Part shown: one piece after another, positions 8,511-16,620 of the stretch | Position numbering within the stretch: position 1 is the stretch's first letter | How the letters are laid out: each line of letters begins with the position of its first letter | Assembly (NCBI GenBank): GCA_934216145.1 | Contig: CAKQBG010000030.1 | Location: 1 to 23,085 of the forward strand | DNA length: 23,085 bases | Source of the DNA: an uncultured Anaeroplasma sp. | Lineage (GTDB): Bacteria; Bacillota_I; Bacilli_A; Acholeplasmatales; Anaeroplasmataceae | Reading direction: 5' to 3' | The notes under the pieces: model-generated | Told to the model about the DNA's origin: nothing | Database searches by the model: none | Seen by the model: the letters and a program-made list of their open reading frames with translations, nothing else | Translations under genes and position numbers: made by a program

Positions 8511-9345
8511 TTAGTTTCTTTTTATGTAATAACATATTGCCACATCAAAAAGATATATTCTATATTCAACTGGACTCCGTTTTTCTAAGTCCCATTGATA
8601 TCTATAATTATTAAAATAATCCATGTAATCATCTATTTCTACTTGTAGTTCATCAAAACTTAAACATTCTTTAATCTTTAACTCATCTTTCATATGACCA
8701 AAGAAAGATTCCTGTGGAGTGTTATCCCAACAATTTCCTCTTCTTGACATTGATTGCGTAATCTCTAAATACTTTAATGATTGTTGATATATAAATGATG
8801 TATAACGACATCCTAGATCAGAGTGAATAAGGGTATTATTTATTACAAGCTTACTATGCTTTTGAAATAATTGATTTACAGTACCTAATACATACTCTAC
8901 ATCAAGAGTTTGAGATAATTTATATGCTAGTATTTCTCTAGTAGTTGCATCTTTGATAGTAGATAAATATGCCTTATTTCTATTAGGATCATAAATTATA
9001 TATGTAATATCAGTTAACAAGTACTCACCAGGGTTAGCTTCATAAAATTTTCTATTAAGAATATTTTCATAATAACTTTTTGTTCCAATGCTTTTTGCAT
9101 ACGTCTATATGGATTTGCTTTCCTAATTAGGCAAAACAACTCAATTTTTTTTATTAAAAGGCGTATTTTCTTAAGATTTATAATTATACCCAATTGACGT
9201 TCAAACGTCATCTTAATGCCTCTAGCATCTTTTTTTACGATTCTTATCTTTAAATGCTTTAAGTATCAATTCAAAATCATTTTTATCTTTTTCTACACGT
9301 AATATATATTTATTATTCGTTAAATTCTTAATATAATTATAATAT
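8511..9345 (-). pseudogene. IS3-family transposase OrfB (DDE integrase), frameshifted
   Basis: The distal 500 bases (8511-9020) are open and still hold the catalytic triad: D in 'LLTDITYI', D in 'LIHSDLG' and E in 'PQESFFGHMKDE', with the family string 'QSMSRRGNCWDN'. Upstream, the N-terminal part continues in other frames. 'MTFERQLGIIINLKKIRLLI' and 'IRKANPYRRMQKALEQK' are in the frame of 9014-9211, shifting near 9090 to 'ILNRKFYEANPGEYLLTDIT'. A further piece, 'YNYIKNLTNN' with 'LILKAFKDKNRKK', lies about 9225-9345 in another frame. At least two frameshifts are therefore needed to restore a protein, so this copy cannot be active even though its catalytic residues remain. Confidence 0.85.
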
Positions 9346-9429
9346 TCTAATCCTTATACTCTAGAGTAGTACATGGCAATTTAATATTTATTTATCCTTT
9401 TTTCGTTGTGTCATTTTATATATTATTTT

Positions 9430-9870
9430 GAAGATTTCTTTAACTTTTCCTTCCAACTTGCTTTCCTCTCGGCTCTTCTTTAGAGGGATAGGAATTCCAC
9501 CTTTGCCTTTAGTTCAATTACTTGTTTTTGACATTCTATTAATTTCTCTTGTGTTAATCCCTAGTTCTAGTTCTTCCTGATGATTTACTTCTAGTGTCTT
9601 TAAAACCTTCGGGACGCTTTGATTGCTTCCTGATTCTACAGCTTATTTGATGGATTCTAGATCCACCTAATATATGTGGATCAAATCCCATTTCCGTTAT
9701 TATTTGAAGATAATTTTCCTAAATTATATTCATTCATAAAAACTTCTTTAAATTCCTTAGTGTATATAATTGCTTTTTCTAAAACATGTTTAACATATTT
9801 ATTTATTATTGTTCAACCTGCTTAGGTGTAAAATAATTTTCACCAATATAATCAACTCATTTCTTATAAT
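9430..9870 (-). pseudogene. IS3-family OrfA (helix-turn-helix) remnant
   Basis: No open frame survives, but successive pieces read as one OrfA protein. 'ENYFTPKQVEQ' is followed by two in-frame stops (about 9803-9838). 'YVKHVLEKAIIYTKEFKEVF' continues to 'NEYNLGKLSSNN' (about 9700-9800), then after a shift 'GFDPHILGGSRI' and 'RPEGFKDTRSKSSGRTRTRD' (about 9555-9695). After another shift comes 'LTQEKLIECQKQVIELKAKV' (about 9495-9556), the usual C-terminal leucine-zipper part. The order matches intact IS3-family OrfA proteins. The decay is worse than in orfB. Boundaries are approximate. Confidence 0.75.
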
Positions 9871-10015
9871 TTTATTATACAACGACAAAAAGACCCTACA
9901 AAGTAAAATCACATTTTTTATGTGTCTACCTTATAGGGCATATTTTAAAATTAATCTATTTGTAGTTACGCTTTTATTAGGTTTTAATAAATCTCTAATT
10001 AAAAGAAGGAAAGCT

Positions 10016-10636
10016 CTACTTCTTTATAATATTATCAATTTTTGTTGCTAAAATATCAATTGCCATATCATGCTTAGTATCATTAGGAATAATAATATCA
10101 GCATATCTCTTTGTAGGTGCTACATAAGCATCATACATTGGCTTAACAGTTGATAGATACTGTCTAATTACATCATCAACATCTCTACCACGTTCCTTAA
10201 TATCTCTTCTTAGTCTTCTAATAAATCTAATATCTGCTTCACTCTCAACAAATATTTGAATATCAGCTAAATCTCTAATGTTCTTATCATATAAAGCTAA
10301 AATACCCTCAACAATAATAACAGGCGTATGCTTTATATGAATAATTTCATTACTTCTATTATGGTTAATAAAATCATAAACAGGACAATCAATATCTTTA
10401 TTATTTAAAAGCTCAATAATATGCTTTTTAAGTAATTCCATATCAATTGCGTCAGGATGATCATAATTTATCTTTTTTCTTTCCTCTAAAGAAATATTAT
10501 CATTTCTTTTATAATAATTATCCATTGCTAAAATAGATACACTATTCGCATCAAAATGTGATAAAAGCTTACTAACAACAGTCGTTTTACCACTAGCTGT
10601 ACCTCCAGCAATTAAAATTAAAATAGGCTTTTCCAT
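10016..10636 (-). CDS. udk: Uridine kinase
   Basis: Phosphorylates uridine and cytidine to UMP and CMP in pyrimidine salvage; cytoplasmic. The P-loop is 'GGTASGKTT' (11-19). Family marks are 'DNYYKR', 'YDHPDAID' (substrate side), 'IIVEGILALYD', 'RRLRRDIKERGRD' and 'YVAPTKRYADIIIP'. I choose the ATG at 10636 (206 residues), because the GGAGGA site (10641-10646) sits 5 nt upstream of it. An ATG four codons earlier contains that site within its own codons and cannot use it. Last gene of the queH operon, 14 nt after the LRR gene. No clear terminator follows; the IS3 relic begins about 75 nt downstream. Confidence 0.95.
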   Translation of the reverse strand: MEKPILILIAGGTASGKTTVVSKLLSHFDANSVSILAMDNYYKRNDNISLEERKKINYDHPDAIDMELLKKHIIELLNNKDIDCPVYDFINHNRSNEIIHIKHTPVIIVEGILALYDKNIRDLADIQIFVESEADIRFIRRLRRDIKERGRDVDDVIRQYLSTVKPMYDAYVAPTKRYADIIIPNDTKHDMAIDILATKIDNIIKK

Positions 10637-10650
10637 AAAATCCTCCATAA

Positions 10651-11295
10651 TTAACCAATAACATTAACATTATAACTAAATAAATGATTATTATTCTTCA
10701 AGGTATTACCATATACATTAATACAATTTAAATTATCACAATATTTAAACGCATCAACTCCAATAGTTGTACAAGTATTAGGTATAGTAATCTCTTTAAT
10801 ATTAGTTTCTGAAAAAGCTAATGAGCCAATATTAATAGTATTATTTAAAATAATATTATCTAATCCCGTACATTTATAAAAAGCACCACCACCTATTATA
10901 GTAGCTCCTAAAGTAATATTATTCAAAGAATAATCATAATTAAAGGCTCCTCTTTCAATAATATTGACATATGATAAATCAATTTCTTTTAAATTATCAC
11001 ATTCTGCAAATGCTAATCTACCAATAATCTCAATATTACTACTATCCTCAAATGTAATCTTTTCTAATCTCTTATGCTTATAAAAAGCACGTGTAGAAAA
11101 GCCACAAACCTTTTTTCCTTTATAATTACTAGGAATAACATATTCACTACTATCTCCATAGGCATAAGATACTAGATAGCCATCATAGCTAGAGCTATAT
11201 TCATATTTCAATCTAGGAATATTGAAAAATAAAATAATACCTAATGCTATTAATAATATGCTAACACAAATAATTATTCTATATCTTAATTTCAT
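10651..11295 (-). CDS. Membrane-anchored BspA-type leucine-rich repeat protein
   Basis: A 214-residue protein with a basic N-terminus and one hydrophobic helix ('IIICVSILLIALGIILFFN', about residues 7-25). There is no lipobox cysteine, so it is probably a signal anchor with the rest outside. From about residue 60 there are five to six LRR repeats of the BspA / Treponema pallidum type, each with an 'AFxxCxxLxxIxL'-like core: 'AFYKHKRLEKI', 'AFAECDNLKEI', 'AFNYDYSLNNI', 'AFYKCTGLDNI', 'AFKYCDNLNCI'. Such repeats usually mediate surface binding, but the ligand here cannot be read from sequence. Its ATG overlaps the stop of the pseudouridine synthase gene (ATGA), so it is coupled to housekeeping genes. 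Confidence 0.8.
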   Translation of the reverse strand: MKLRYRIIICVSILLIALGIILFFNIPRLKYEYSSSYDGYLVSYAYGDSSEYVIPSNYKGKKVCGFSTRAFYKHKRLEKITFEDSSNIEIIGRLAFAECDNLKEIDLSYVNIIERGAFNYDYSLNNITLGATIIGGGAFYKCTGLDNIILNNTINIGSLAFSETNIKEITIPNTCTTIGVDAFKYCDNLNCINVYGNTLKNNNHLFSYNVNVIG

Positions 11296-12146
11296 AAAAG
11301 TTCCATCATATCCTTTGGAAGCTCTATTTCTAAGCTTATATTTTTATTTAAGGCTAAATGATAAAAGAAAAGCTTATATGAATGTAAAGCTATTCTATCT
11401 AAATACCTAGTACTACCACCATATAATGTATCTCCAATTAAAGGATGACCTATATATGACATATGAACTCTAATTTGATGAGTTCTACCAGTTTCCAATA
11501 ATAAAGAAACTAAAGAATAATCCTTATATTCCTTTATAACCTTATAATTAGTTATAGAAGGACTGCCAGTATTAGACACTCTTTTTCTCTTAGAATTATG
11601 TCTATCATCACCTATAGGTAAATTAATGACACCCTCTTTTACGTTTAATTTCCCCTCTACTATAGCTAGATAATATCTTTTAAGCTCATGAGTTGAAATA
11701 ATATAATTAATATATGAATGCATTAATATATCCTTTGCATAAATAATAATACCAGTAGTATCAAAATCAAGTCTATGACAAAAACGAACATTTAAATCAT
11801 ATCCCTTTTCCTGATAATATCCTGCAACAATATTAGATAATGAATTAGTTTTATCCTTATTATCATCATGAATAATAATTCCCTTTTGTTTATTAAAGAT
11901 TAATAAATAATCATCCTCATAAACAATATCTAATTTTTTATTAACTGGCTTATAATCAATTTTTTCATTTAATATTATAGAAACAATATCACCATTATCA
12001 ACAATATTATTCTCTTTAGCAACAACATCATTGATTAAGACTCTTTTCTCTAAAAACAAAGTATAAATTTTAGATTTAGATAAATGATATTGTAACAAAT
12101 ATTCTCTAATAGTAGCTTTATTATAAACCTTATATTTGAATATCAT
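11292..12146 (-). CDS. RluD/RluA-family pseudouridine synthase
   Basis: Converts uridine to pseudouridine in rRNA or tRNA. An N-terminal S4-like domain ('REYLLQYHLSKSKIYTLF') precedes the catalytic domain with 'CHRLDFDTTGIIIYAK', whose HRLD aspartate is catalytic. Later 'TGRTHQIRVHMSYIGHPLIGDTLYG' is the family's C-terminal signature. The frame is open from 12200, but I take the ATG at 12146 (284 residues), where the S4 domain begins. It overlaps the phosphoesterase stop by 17 nt, which suggests coupled translation; no strong ribosome binding site is seen for either choice. The target uridine is unknown. Confidence 0.9.
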   Translation of the reverse strand: MIFKYKVYNKATIREYLLQYHLSKSKIYTLFLEKRVLINDVVAKENNIVDNGDIVSIILNEKIDYKPVNKKLDIVYEDDYLLIFNKQKGIIIHDDNKDKTNSLSNIVAGYYQEKGYDLNVRFCHRLDFDTTGIIIYAKDILMHSYINYIISTHELKRYYLAIVEGKLNVKEGVINLPIGDDRHNSKRKRVSNTGSPSITNYKVIKEYKDYSLVSLLLETGRTHQIRVHMSYIGHPLIGDTLYGGSTRYLDRIALHSYKLFFYHLALNKNISLEIELPKDMMELL

Positions 12147-13263
12147 CTGTAATATACTTTGTATCAATAAGTCCAATATTACCATCATGCTTAATAACAC
12201 TATATGGTAATCCTCTTTTTATAATTGAAATAGTATCACCACTTCTTACAGATAAAAACTGGTTAGTCGCATCATATGAATAATATTTATTATTAGTCTC
12301 ATCCTTATAAACAAATGATGAATGAACCCACATTTCAGTATTAGTTCTAATATGTCTAACAAAATAATAATCTAAATCAGTATCAAGAATTTCGATTTCG
12401 TTATCCTGATAAGTTAAATTGATTAATGTTGAAGGTTTATCATATATTGCATCCTTCTTCATTATATATTTCTCATAATGATCAGTATAGGTAAATCTAA
12501 AGCTCATTGAAGCTAAAGATTCAAGTATAACAAAATTAAGCTGTCCACCCTTAACAATATGATTTCCACCATCTATAGAAATAATTCTCTTTCTAAAATC
12601 AAAAATAGGATTACAATTAGAAATATCCTTTCGATAATTTCTTGTAGGATAATGACCTACAATTGTAATATACTTTTGAGGCTTAGCTAATTCATAATAA
12701 TTATCATATTTTAATAATGAAATTGCGTATTCAGGAATATTATTAATATCATCAATACCGCCATGAACTAATACTATTTCATTATTAATAATAATTAAAT
12801 CATCAAGTGAATCAATGAAATCATAAAATTCTTTATATTTATCCATTATCATTTCCTTAAATTTATTAACATCCATATCATAGGAAATAGGGAAATTATT
12901 TTCAATTGCGATATCAGTTAGAATACTTCTTTTCTTTTCATTAATATATTTTAAAAGCTTTTGATTTTGATCTTCAGGTAAAATAAATCTAAAAACCTCA
13001 TCACAATTCCCACTCATAGGATAAACATTAGGCATTTTTGATAATTCCATTACATAACGTAATGTTTCTATATTCTTACCAAGCTCACCCTTTTCAATAA
13101 TATCTCCTATGATAAATAAATAATCATCTTTAGAGAATCCTACTTTATTTAAACCATCTTTAAAAGAAGAAATATCACCATGAATATCACTTACAAATAT
13201 AATTCTTTTATGAATATCGAGATTAAGTTTTCTAACTTTGGTTTTCTTCTTTAATTCGATCAT
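12130..13263 (-). CDS. PPP-type metallophosphoesterase with C-terminal SH3-like domain
   Basis: The N-terminal two-thirds is a calcineurin-like phosphoesterase: 'SDIHGD' (25-30), 'GDIIEKG' (53-59), 'GNCD' (85-88), 'VLVHGG' and 'VGHYPT', then 'ISIDGG'. These supply the di-metal ligands and resemble serine/threonine phosphatases or diadenosine-polyphosphate hydrolases. The C-terminus ends in a small beta-rich module ('VRSGDTISIIKRG' ... 'GNIGLIDTKYI', about 330-377) that looks like a bacterial SH3 domain. No signal peptide is visible, so it should be cytoplasmic. The start ATG at 13263 has AGGAAAGAGAG upstream and overlaps queH by 32 nt. Fold and metal chemistry are sure; the substrate is not. 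Confidence 0.85.
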   Translation of the reverse strand: MIELKKKTKVRKLNLDIHKRIIFVSDIHGDISSFKDGLNKVGFSKDDYLFIIGDIIEKGELGKNIETLRYVMELSKMPNVYPMSGNCDEVFRFILPEDQNQKLLKYINEKKRSILTDIAIENNFPISYDMDVNKFKEMIMDKYKEFYDFIDSLDDLIIINNEIVLVHGGIDDINNIPEYAISLLKYDNYYELAKPQKYITIVGHYPTRNYRKDISNCNPIFDFRKRIISIDGGNHIVKGGQLNFVILESLASMSFRFTYTDHYEKYIMKKDAIYDKPSTLINLTYQDNEIEILDTDLDYYFVRHIRTNTEMWVHSSFVYKDETNNKYYSYDATNQFLSVRSGDTISIIKRGLPYSVIKHDGNIGLIDTKYITDDIQI

Positions 13264-13861
13264 ATTTCTCTCTTTCCTCTAATGAAAATTTACAGCCACA
13301 ATAATCCTGTCGATATAAGGAATATTCCTTTGATAGCTCAATAGAATGTTTATAGCCCTCTTCCTTTTTAAAATTAGAATATAAATACTTTACATCATAT
13401 TTATCTTCTAGCATATAGCCAATTTCATTAATCCATTTTTCAACCTTATAAGGAGAAATGGATAGAGTTGTTGTGAAAAAATCAAAATTTTCTCTTTTAG
13501 CCATTTGAACAGTTTTTTCTAATCTTAATTTATAACAATTATAGCATCTTTTACTTTTTTCGCCTAATTCCTCAAGTCCCTTTATTGAATTATAATAATC
13601 CTCTGGCTTATAGGAATCAAAAATTACATTTATATTATTATCTATTTTCTTAACGAAACATTCTATTTCCTCTAGTCTTTTATAAAACTCATTTGAGGGG
13701 TAAATATTGTCATTAGAAAAGAAAATAGTAATATCAAAATAATCCTTAAGTAAAAGTAAGGTATGACTTGAACATGGTGCACAGCAAGCATGTAATAAAA
13801 GTCTTGGTTTAGTATTTAAATTTGAAATAAACATCTTAAAATCGTTATAATTGTCTATCAT
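13232..13861 (-). CDS. queH: Epoxyqueuosine reductase QueH
   Basis: Catalyses the last step of queuosine synthesis on tRNA, reducing epoxyqueuosine; QueH is the non-orthologous substitute for QueG. The 209-residue protein shows the signature 'HACCAPCSSH' (C26, C27, C30), then 'RCYNCYKLRL' (C106, C109) and 'QDYCGCKFS' (C188, C190), which provide the metal/cluster and redox cysteines. 'TTTLSISPYK' is also typical. The start ATG at 13861 has a GGAAAGAG site about 13 nt upstream, not ideal. It leads the operon with the phosphoesterase, pseudouridine synthase, LRR protein and udk, and is divergent from the CarD-like gene. Confidence 0.95.
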   Translation of the reverse strand: MIDNYNDFKMFISNLNTKPRLLLHACCAPCSSHTLLLLKDYFDITIFFSNDNIYPSNEFYKRLEEIECFVKKIDNNINVIFDSYKPEDYYNSIKGLEELGEKSKRCYNCYKLRLEKTVQMAKRENFDFFTTTLSISPYKVEKWINEIGYMLEDKYDVKYLYSNFKKEEGYKHSIELSKEYSLYRQDYCGCKFSLEEREKYDRIKEENQS

Positions 13862-13896
13862 TTATAATAATACTCTTTCCATAAATTTCAAAACAT

Positions 13897-13902
13897 ATTA
13901 TA
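13897..13902 (-). promoter_or_regulatory. Possible -10 element of the queH operon
   Basis: TATAAT on the minus strand, about 36 nt upstream of the queH start. The base at the -35 position is a poor match (TATACT), and the region is very AT-rich, so this is a weak call. Confidence 0.35.
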
Positions 13903-13942
13903 TAATATTTAGATAAAATAGTATAGAAAAAAATATTTATTT

Positions 13943-13971
13943 TTGTCTTTTTTGATAAAATATGATATAAT
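13943..13971 (+). promoter_or_regulatory. Promoter of the CarD-like gene
   Basis: TTGTCT (13943-13948) and TATAAT (13966-13971) with a 17-nt spacer, about 45 nt upstream of the start codon. Confidence 0.7.
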
Positions 13972-14016
13972 AATTCTATAGGTAATTCTTTGTTAAAACT
14001 TTAGGGAGGTTGTAGC

Positions 14017-14517
14017 ATGCTAGAAATTAATGATATTATCATTTATACAACTTATGGAATTTGTAAAATAAAAGATCGTATCACGATGAATTTAAATGGT
14101 AATAATAATGAATATTTTGTATTAATACCTCTTACAGATTCAAAAACCGAAATAACAATTCCAACTGCTAATTCATTAATAATGTCTAGAGTTCTTCCTC
14201 TTTTAACTAAAGATGAAATATCAACTATAATAAATGAGATTCCTTTTATTGATACATATTGGATTAATAATGACAATGAAAGAAAAAAAGAATTTTCTGA
14301 TACAATTAAAAAAGGAAATAGACGTGAAACCTTAAAGCTTATTAAATCAATTAAGCTTCATCAAAATGGCTTAAAAGGAAAAGGTAGAAAGCTACACGCC
14401 ACTGATGAAGCCGCTATGAAGGACGCACTAAAACTTATTTTAGACGAGTTCTCCTATGTTTTAGATAGAGATAGAAATGATCTATTAACTGAATTAAATA
14501 TTATTTTTGAGAAATAA
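14017..14517 (+). CDS. CarD-like (CdnL/TRCF RNA-polymerase-interacting domain) transcription regulator
   Basis: A 166-residue protein beginning 'MLEINDIIIYTTYGICKIKDR', the Tudor-like fold by which CarD and TRCF bind the RNA polymerase beta subunit. It continues with 'YFVLIPLTDSKTEITIPT' and a mostly helical C-terminal half ('EAAMKDALKLILDEFSYVL') that in CarD contacts promoter DNA. Family members stabilise open complexes at rRNA and other promoters. The start has a strong AGGGAGG (14003-14009) 7 nt upstream. It is monocistronic, with its own promoter and terminator. I infer a global role; no specific targets can be read here. Confidence 0.88.
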   Translation: MLEINDIIIYTTYGICKIKDRITMNLNGNNNEYFVLIPLTDSKTEITIPTANSLIMSRVLPLLTKDEISTIINEIPFIDTYWINNDNERKKEFSDTIKKGNRRETLKLIKSIKLHQNGLKGKGRKLHATDEAAMKDALKLILDEFSYVLDRDRNDLLTELNIIFEK

Positions 14518-14524
14518 CACTTAG

Positions 14525-14555
14525 ATCCTTATTATTTAATAATAGGGATTTTTTT
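14525..14555 (+). terminator. Rho-independent terminator of the CarD-like gene
   Basis: A ten-base-pair stem, ATCCTTATTA (14525-14534) with TAATAGGGAT (14540-14549), loop TTTAA, then a seven-T run. Confidence 0.9.
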
Positions 14556-14556
14556 A

Positions 14557-14585
14557 TAAAAAAAACACTATATTAAATATAGTGT
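14557..14585 (-). terminator. Rho-independent terminator of the helicase-to-HAD operon
   Basis: On the minus strand ACACTATAT pairs with ATATAGTGT around a 3-nt loop (14565-14585), followed by eight T. It begins 3 nt after the HAD stop and lies back-to-back with the terminator of the CarD-like gene. Confidence 0.9.
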
Positions 14586-14588
14586 CTA

Positions 14589-15284
14589 TTAATCATTTAT
14601 TATTTCATTTAATAAATCATTTAAATATAATTTTTTAAAGTTAATTTCTTTATTATTCGTATTAATTAAATAATCAAGAATAATAATTCTATCAATTTCT
14701 ACAGGTAATTCTTTAAAATCATCATCCATATCATTACCTATCATTACACAATCCTTTGTGTCTAGATTAAGATTAGCTAATATTTCCTCATAATACTTCT
14801 TATTAGGCTTACAATAATGAGAATTCTCATAAGATGTTATATAAGAAAAATCATCTTTTTTTAATCCACACCAGCTCATTCTTTCTAATGTTGCTGCTAA
14901 AGGATAAATAGGCTGAGTAGCCAATATTAAATTATAGCCTCTACCCTTTAGTGCGTCTATTAATAATTTTGTAGTATTATTCTTATCTACAATAGAGCTA
15001 ATATTTCTAAATTCATTTTTATAGAAACTATCAAAGAATGGTTCATATTGTCTTGAGTTAGGATATTTTAAATCTAATAATGACCAAAATAAATCCTCAT
15101 TAGTTTTATCTCCATTATTTTCAATGGTACAATAAACTGACTTTAAAAAATAATTAATGAATTCCTTATCCTTACCAATTTCCTTAATCTTTAAGTTTAA
15201 GGTATAAATATATTGTCTAATAAATTCATCTTGATCCATTTGTAAAAGCGTTGAATCTAAGTCAAAAAGAATATTTTTCCTCAT
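14589..15284 (-). CDS. HAD-superfamily hydrolase (phosphatase)
   Basis: A 231-residue haloacid-dehalogenase-type phosphohydrolase. Motif I is 'LFDLDSTL' with the nucleophile D8 and D10. The cap is helical. Motif II is the threonine in 'LILATQP', motif III the lysine in 'HYCKPNKKYY', and motif IV 'MIGNDMDDD'. This set is complete, so the enzyme should be active. It resembles phosphoglycolate-phosphatase or nucleotidase-like HADs, but the substrate cannot be assigned. The ATG overlaps the stop of the flavin-reductase-like gene (ATGA) and has only a weak AATGAAG site of its own. Last gene of the operon. Confidence 0.85.
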   Translation of the reverse strand: MRKNILFDLDSTLLQMDQDEFIRQYIYTLNLKIKEIGKDKEFINYFLKSVYCTIENNGDKTNEDLFWSLLDLKYPNSRQYEPFFDSFYKNEFRNISSIVDKNNTTKLLIDALKGRGYNLILATQPIYPLAATLERMSWCGLKKDDFSYITSYENSHYCKPNKKYYEEILANLNLDTKDCVMIGNDMDDDFKELPVEIDRIIILDYLINTNNKEINFKKLYLNDLLNEIIND

Positions 15285-15790
15285 TCTTCATTTACCAAGA
15301 ATTGCTTAATTTCGCAAACATACATTGTATGCATATCACCATTACTATAATATCTATCTTTAATATTATCTGGTAATTTATCATATGGAATATCAATTGA
15401 ATAAAGTTTTTTAGCCTTAAATACATAATCAGCCTCACAAGGATAATAGCCATTATAATCTGGATCATAGGCAGGGTGTAATCCCGCTTCTTTAAATTTA
15501 TCCATATCTCTTCCTGATTTAGAGCCAAATAAAGCCTTCGCTTCTTTATAATTATCACTTAAAAATGATAAGGTAACAGAATCTGATTTTTCAATAAATT
15601 CATATGTGTATCTAGATTTACGAACAAACACAAATATTACATCTAATCCCCAAAGCTCACCAATTCCACCCCATGATACTGTCATACCATTAAAACCTAT
15701 TTCTTTATTTCCACAGGTTAATATAGCATATTTATTTTTTATTTCATCAACATAGCTTTTATTATATTGAGATATTTTCTTCTTTAGCAT
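15281..15790 (-). CDS. Flavin-reductase-like FMN-binding protein
   Basis: A 169-residue protein of the split-barrel flavin reductase type. 'NGMTVSWGGIGELWG' and 'VFVRKSRYTYEFIEKSDSVT' match the flavin-binding part of this family, followed by 'LFGSKSGRDMDKFKEAGL'. Members bind FMN and reduce flavin or small substrates. No signal peptide, so it is cytoplasmic. The ATG at 15790 has a full AGGAGG site upstream. It lies 9 nt after the CPBP protease gene and overlaps the HAD gene by 4 nt. The substrate is unknown. Confidence 0.82.
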   Translation of the reverse strand: MLKKKISQYNKSYVDEIKNKYAILTCGNKEIGFNGMTVSWGGIGELWGLDVIFVFVRKSRYTYEFIEKSDSVTLSFLSDNYKEAKALFGSKSGRDMDKFKEAGLHPAYDPDYNGYYPCEADYVFKAKKLYSIDIPYDKLPDNIKDRYYSNGDMHTMYVCEIKQFLVNEE

Positions 15791-15799
15791 AAAAACCTC

Positions 15800-16609
15800 C
15801 TAAATAAAAATCAAAATCACTGCTAAGAAATTATTAAGTAAATGAATAATAATTGTTGTGTAAATATTATAATTAGATTTATGATAAATTAAAGCAAGTA
15901 AACCTGCACTAGCTACATATGGTACTAATTGTAATAGCCACACACCTACTCCAACAGAGCTTATATCTGTTGATAGCATATGAGGTAAAGAGAATAATAC
16001 AATTGATATAATATACGCTAAAGGAATACTAATCTTTTTGGCATATTCAAATACAACCTTACGATATATTAATTCCTCTACAATAGGTGCTAATATTACT
16101 GTTGTAATAATCATTGGCACAGCTCCACCATTTTGCATAATAATTTCAATTGTGTTTTGATTTTGTGAATCAGGAACTCCAAGACCAACTAATACATCAA
16201 CAACACTTACAATAGCGTAAAATACTATTGCTGATATTAATGTATATAAAGATAGCTTTAAAAAGTTATTCTTAAAAGAAATGAAATCATTTTTTAAGAA
16301 ATAAAACAAAGAAATAGTTATACCTAAAAATGATAGAAAATATCCTATAAAATTAGCCCATCCATTACATAAAGCATAGTTTCTAACATAAATATCTCCG
16401 TATGCATAGAATTTATCTAAATCTTCTTTTGTTTGAAATTGAATACCAGACATCTCTAATAATTTAGAAGCATCTAGACCATTAATATTTGCAAAAATAT
16501 AATAAAGAATAATAATAACGAAAGATGAGAAAACAACAAAGAATAATAAATAACATATTACAGAGCTAATTAAGCCATACTTCTCAAAAAAACTCTTCTT
16601 TTTTTCCAA
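15800..16609 (-). CDS. CPBP-family intramembrane metalloprotease
   Basis: A 269-residue polytopic membrane protein with about eight hydrophobic segments. It carries all three CPBP (Abi) motifs: 'EELIYR' (178-183), 'FSLPH' (206-210) and 'HLLNN' (256-260), which supply the catalytic glutamates and histidines. The family includes Rce1-type CAAX proteases and bacterial proteins linked to bacteriocin self-immunity; no bacteriocin gene is nearby, so the role here is open. Translation starts at TTG (16609) with an AGAGGTG site 5 nt upstream; no ATG fits. It lies 11 nt after the ROK kinase gene. Confidence 0.88.
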   Translation of the reverse strand: MEKKKSFFEKYGLISSVICYLLFFVVFSSFVIIILYYIFANINGLDASKLLEMSGIQFQTKEDLDKFYAYGDIYVRNYALCNGWANFIGYFLSFLGITISLFYFLKNDFISFKNNFLKLSLYTLISAIVFYAIVSVVDVLVGLGVPDSQNQNTIEIIMQNGGAVPMIITTVILAPIVEELIYRKVVFEYAKKISIPLAYIISIVLFSLPHMLSTDISSVGVGVWLLQLVPYVASAGLLALIYHKSNYNIYTTIIIHLLNNFLAVILIFI

Positions 16610-16620
16610 ATTTACACCTC

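Larger units (their letters stand above)
8393..9940 (-). mobile_element. Degenerate IS3-family insertion sequence (IS150-like organisation)
   Basis: About 1.55 kb, a normal length for IS3 elements. The two ends are imperfect inverted repeats: TGTAACATAAGTCAAGGACAC read inward from 8393, and TGCCCTATAAGGTAGACAC read inward from 9940 on the other strand. Inside are an orfA-like helix-turn-helix pseudogene and an orfB-like DDE integrase pseudogene in the usual order on the minus strand, both broken. Just inside the 9940 end an imperfect stem-loop (9894-9938) repeats the GTAGACAC motif. I cannot identify a clear target duplication. The element lies between the convergent aminopeptidase and udk genes, where it disrupts neither. 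Confidence 0.82.

Noticed and set aside
9809..10051. Open 80-codon frame on the plus strand at the IS3 end
   Set aside because: It covers the IS terminal region and the end of udk, has no ribosome binding site and resembles no family; the opposite strand explains it.
15800..16609. Bacteriocin immunity locus, because of the CPBP protease
   Set aside because: No bacteriocin precursor, exporter or modification gene nearby; the neighbours are housekeeping genes.
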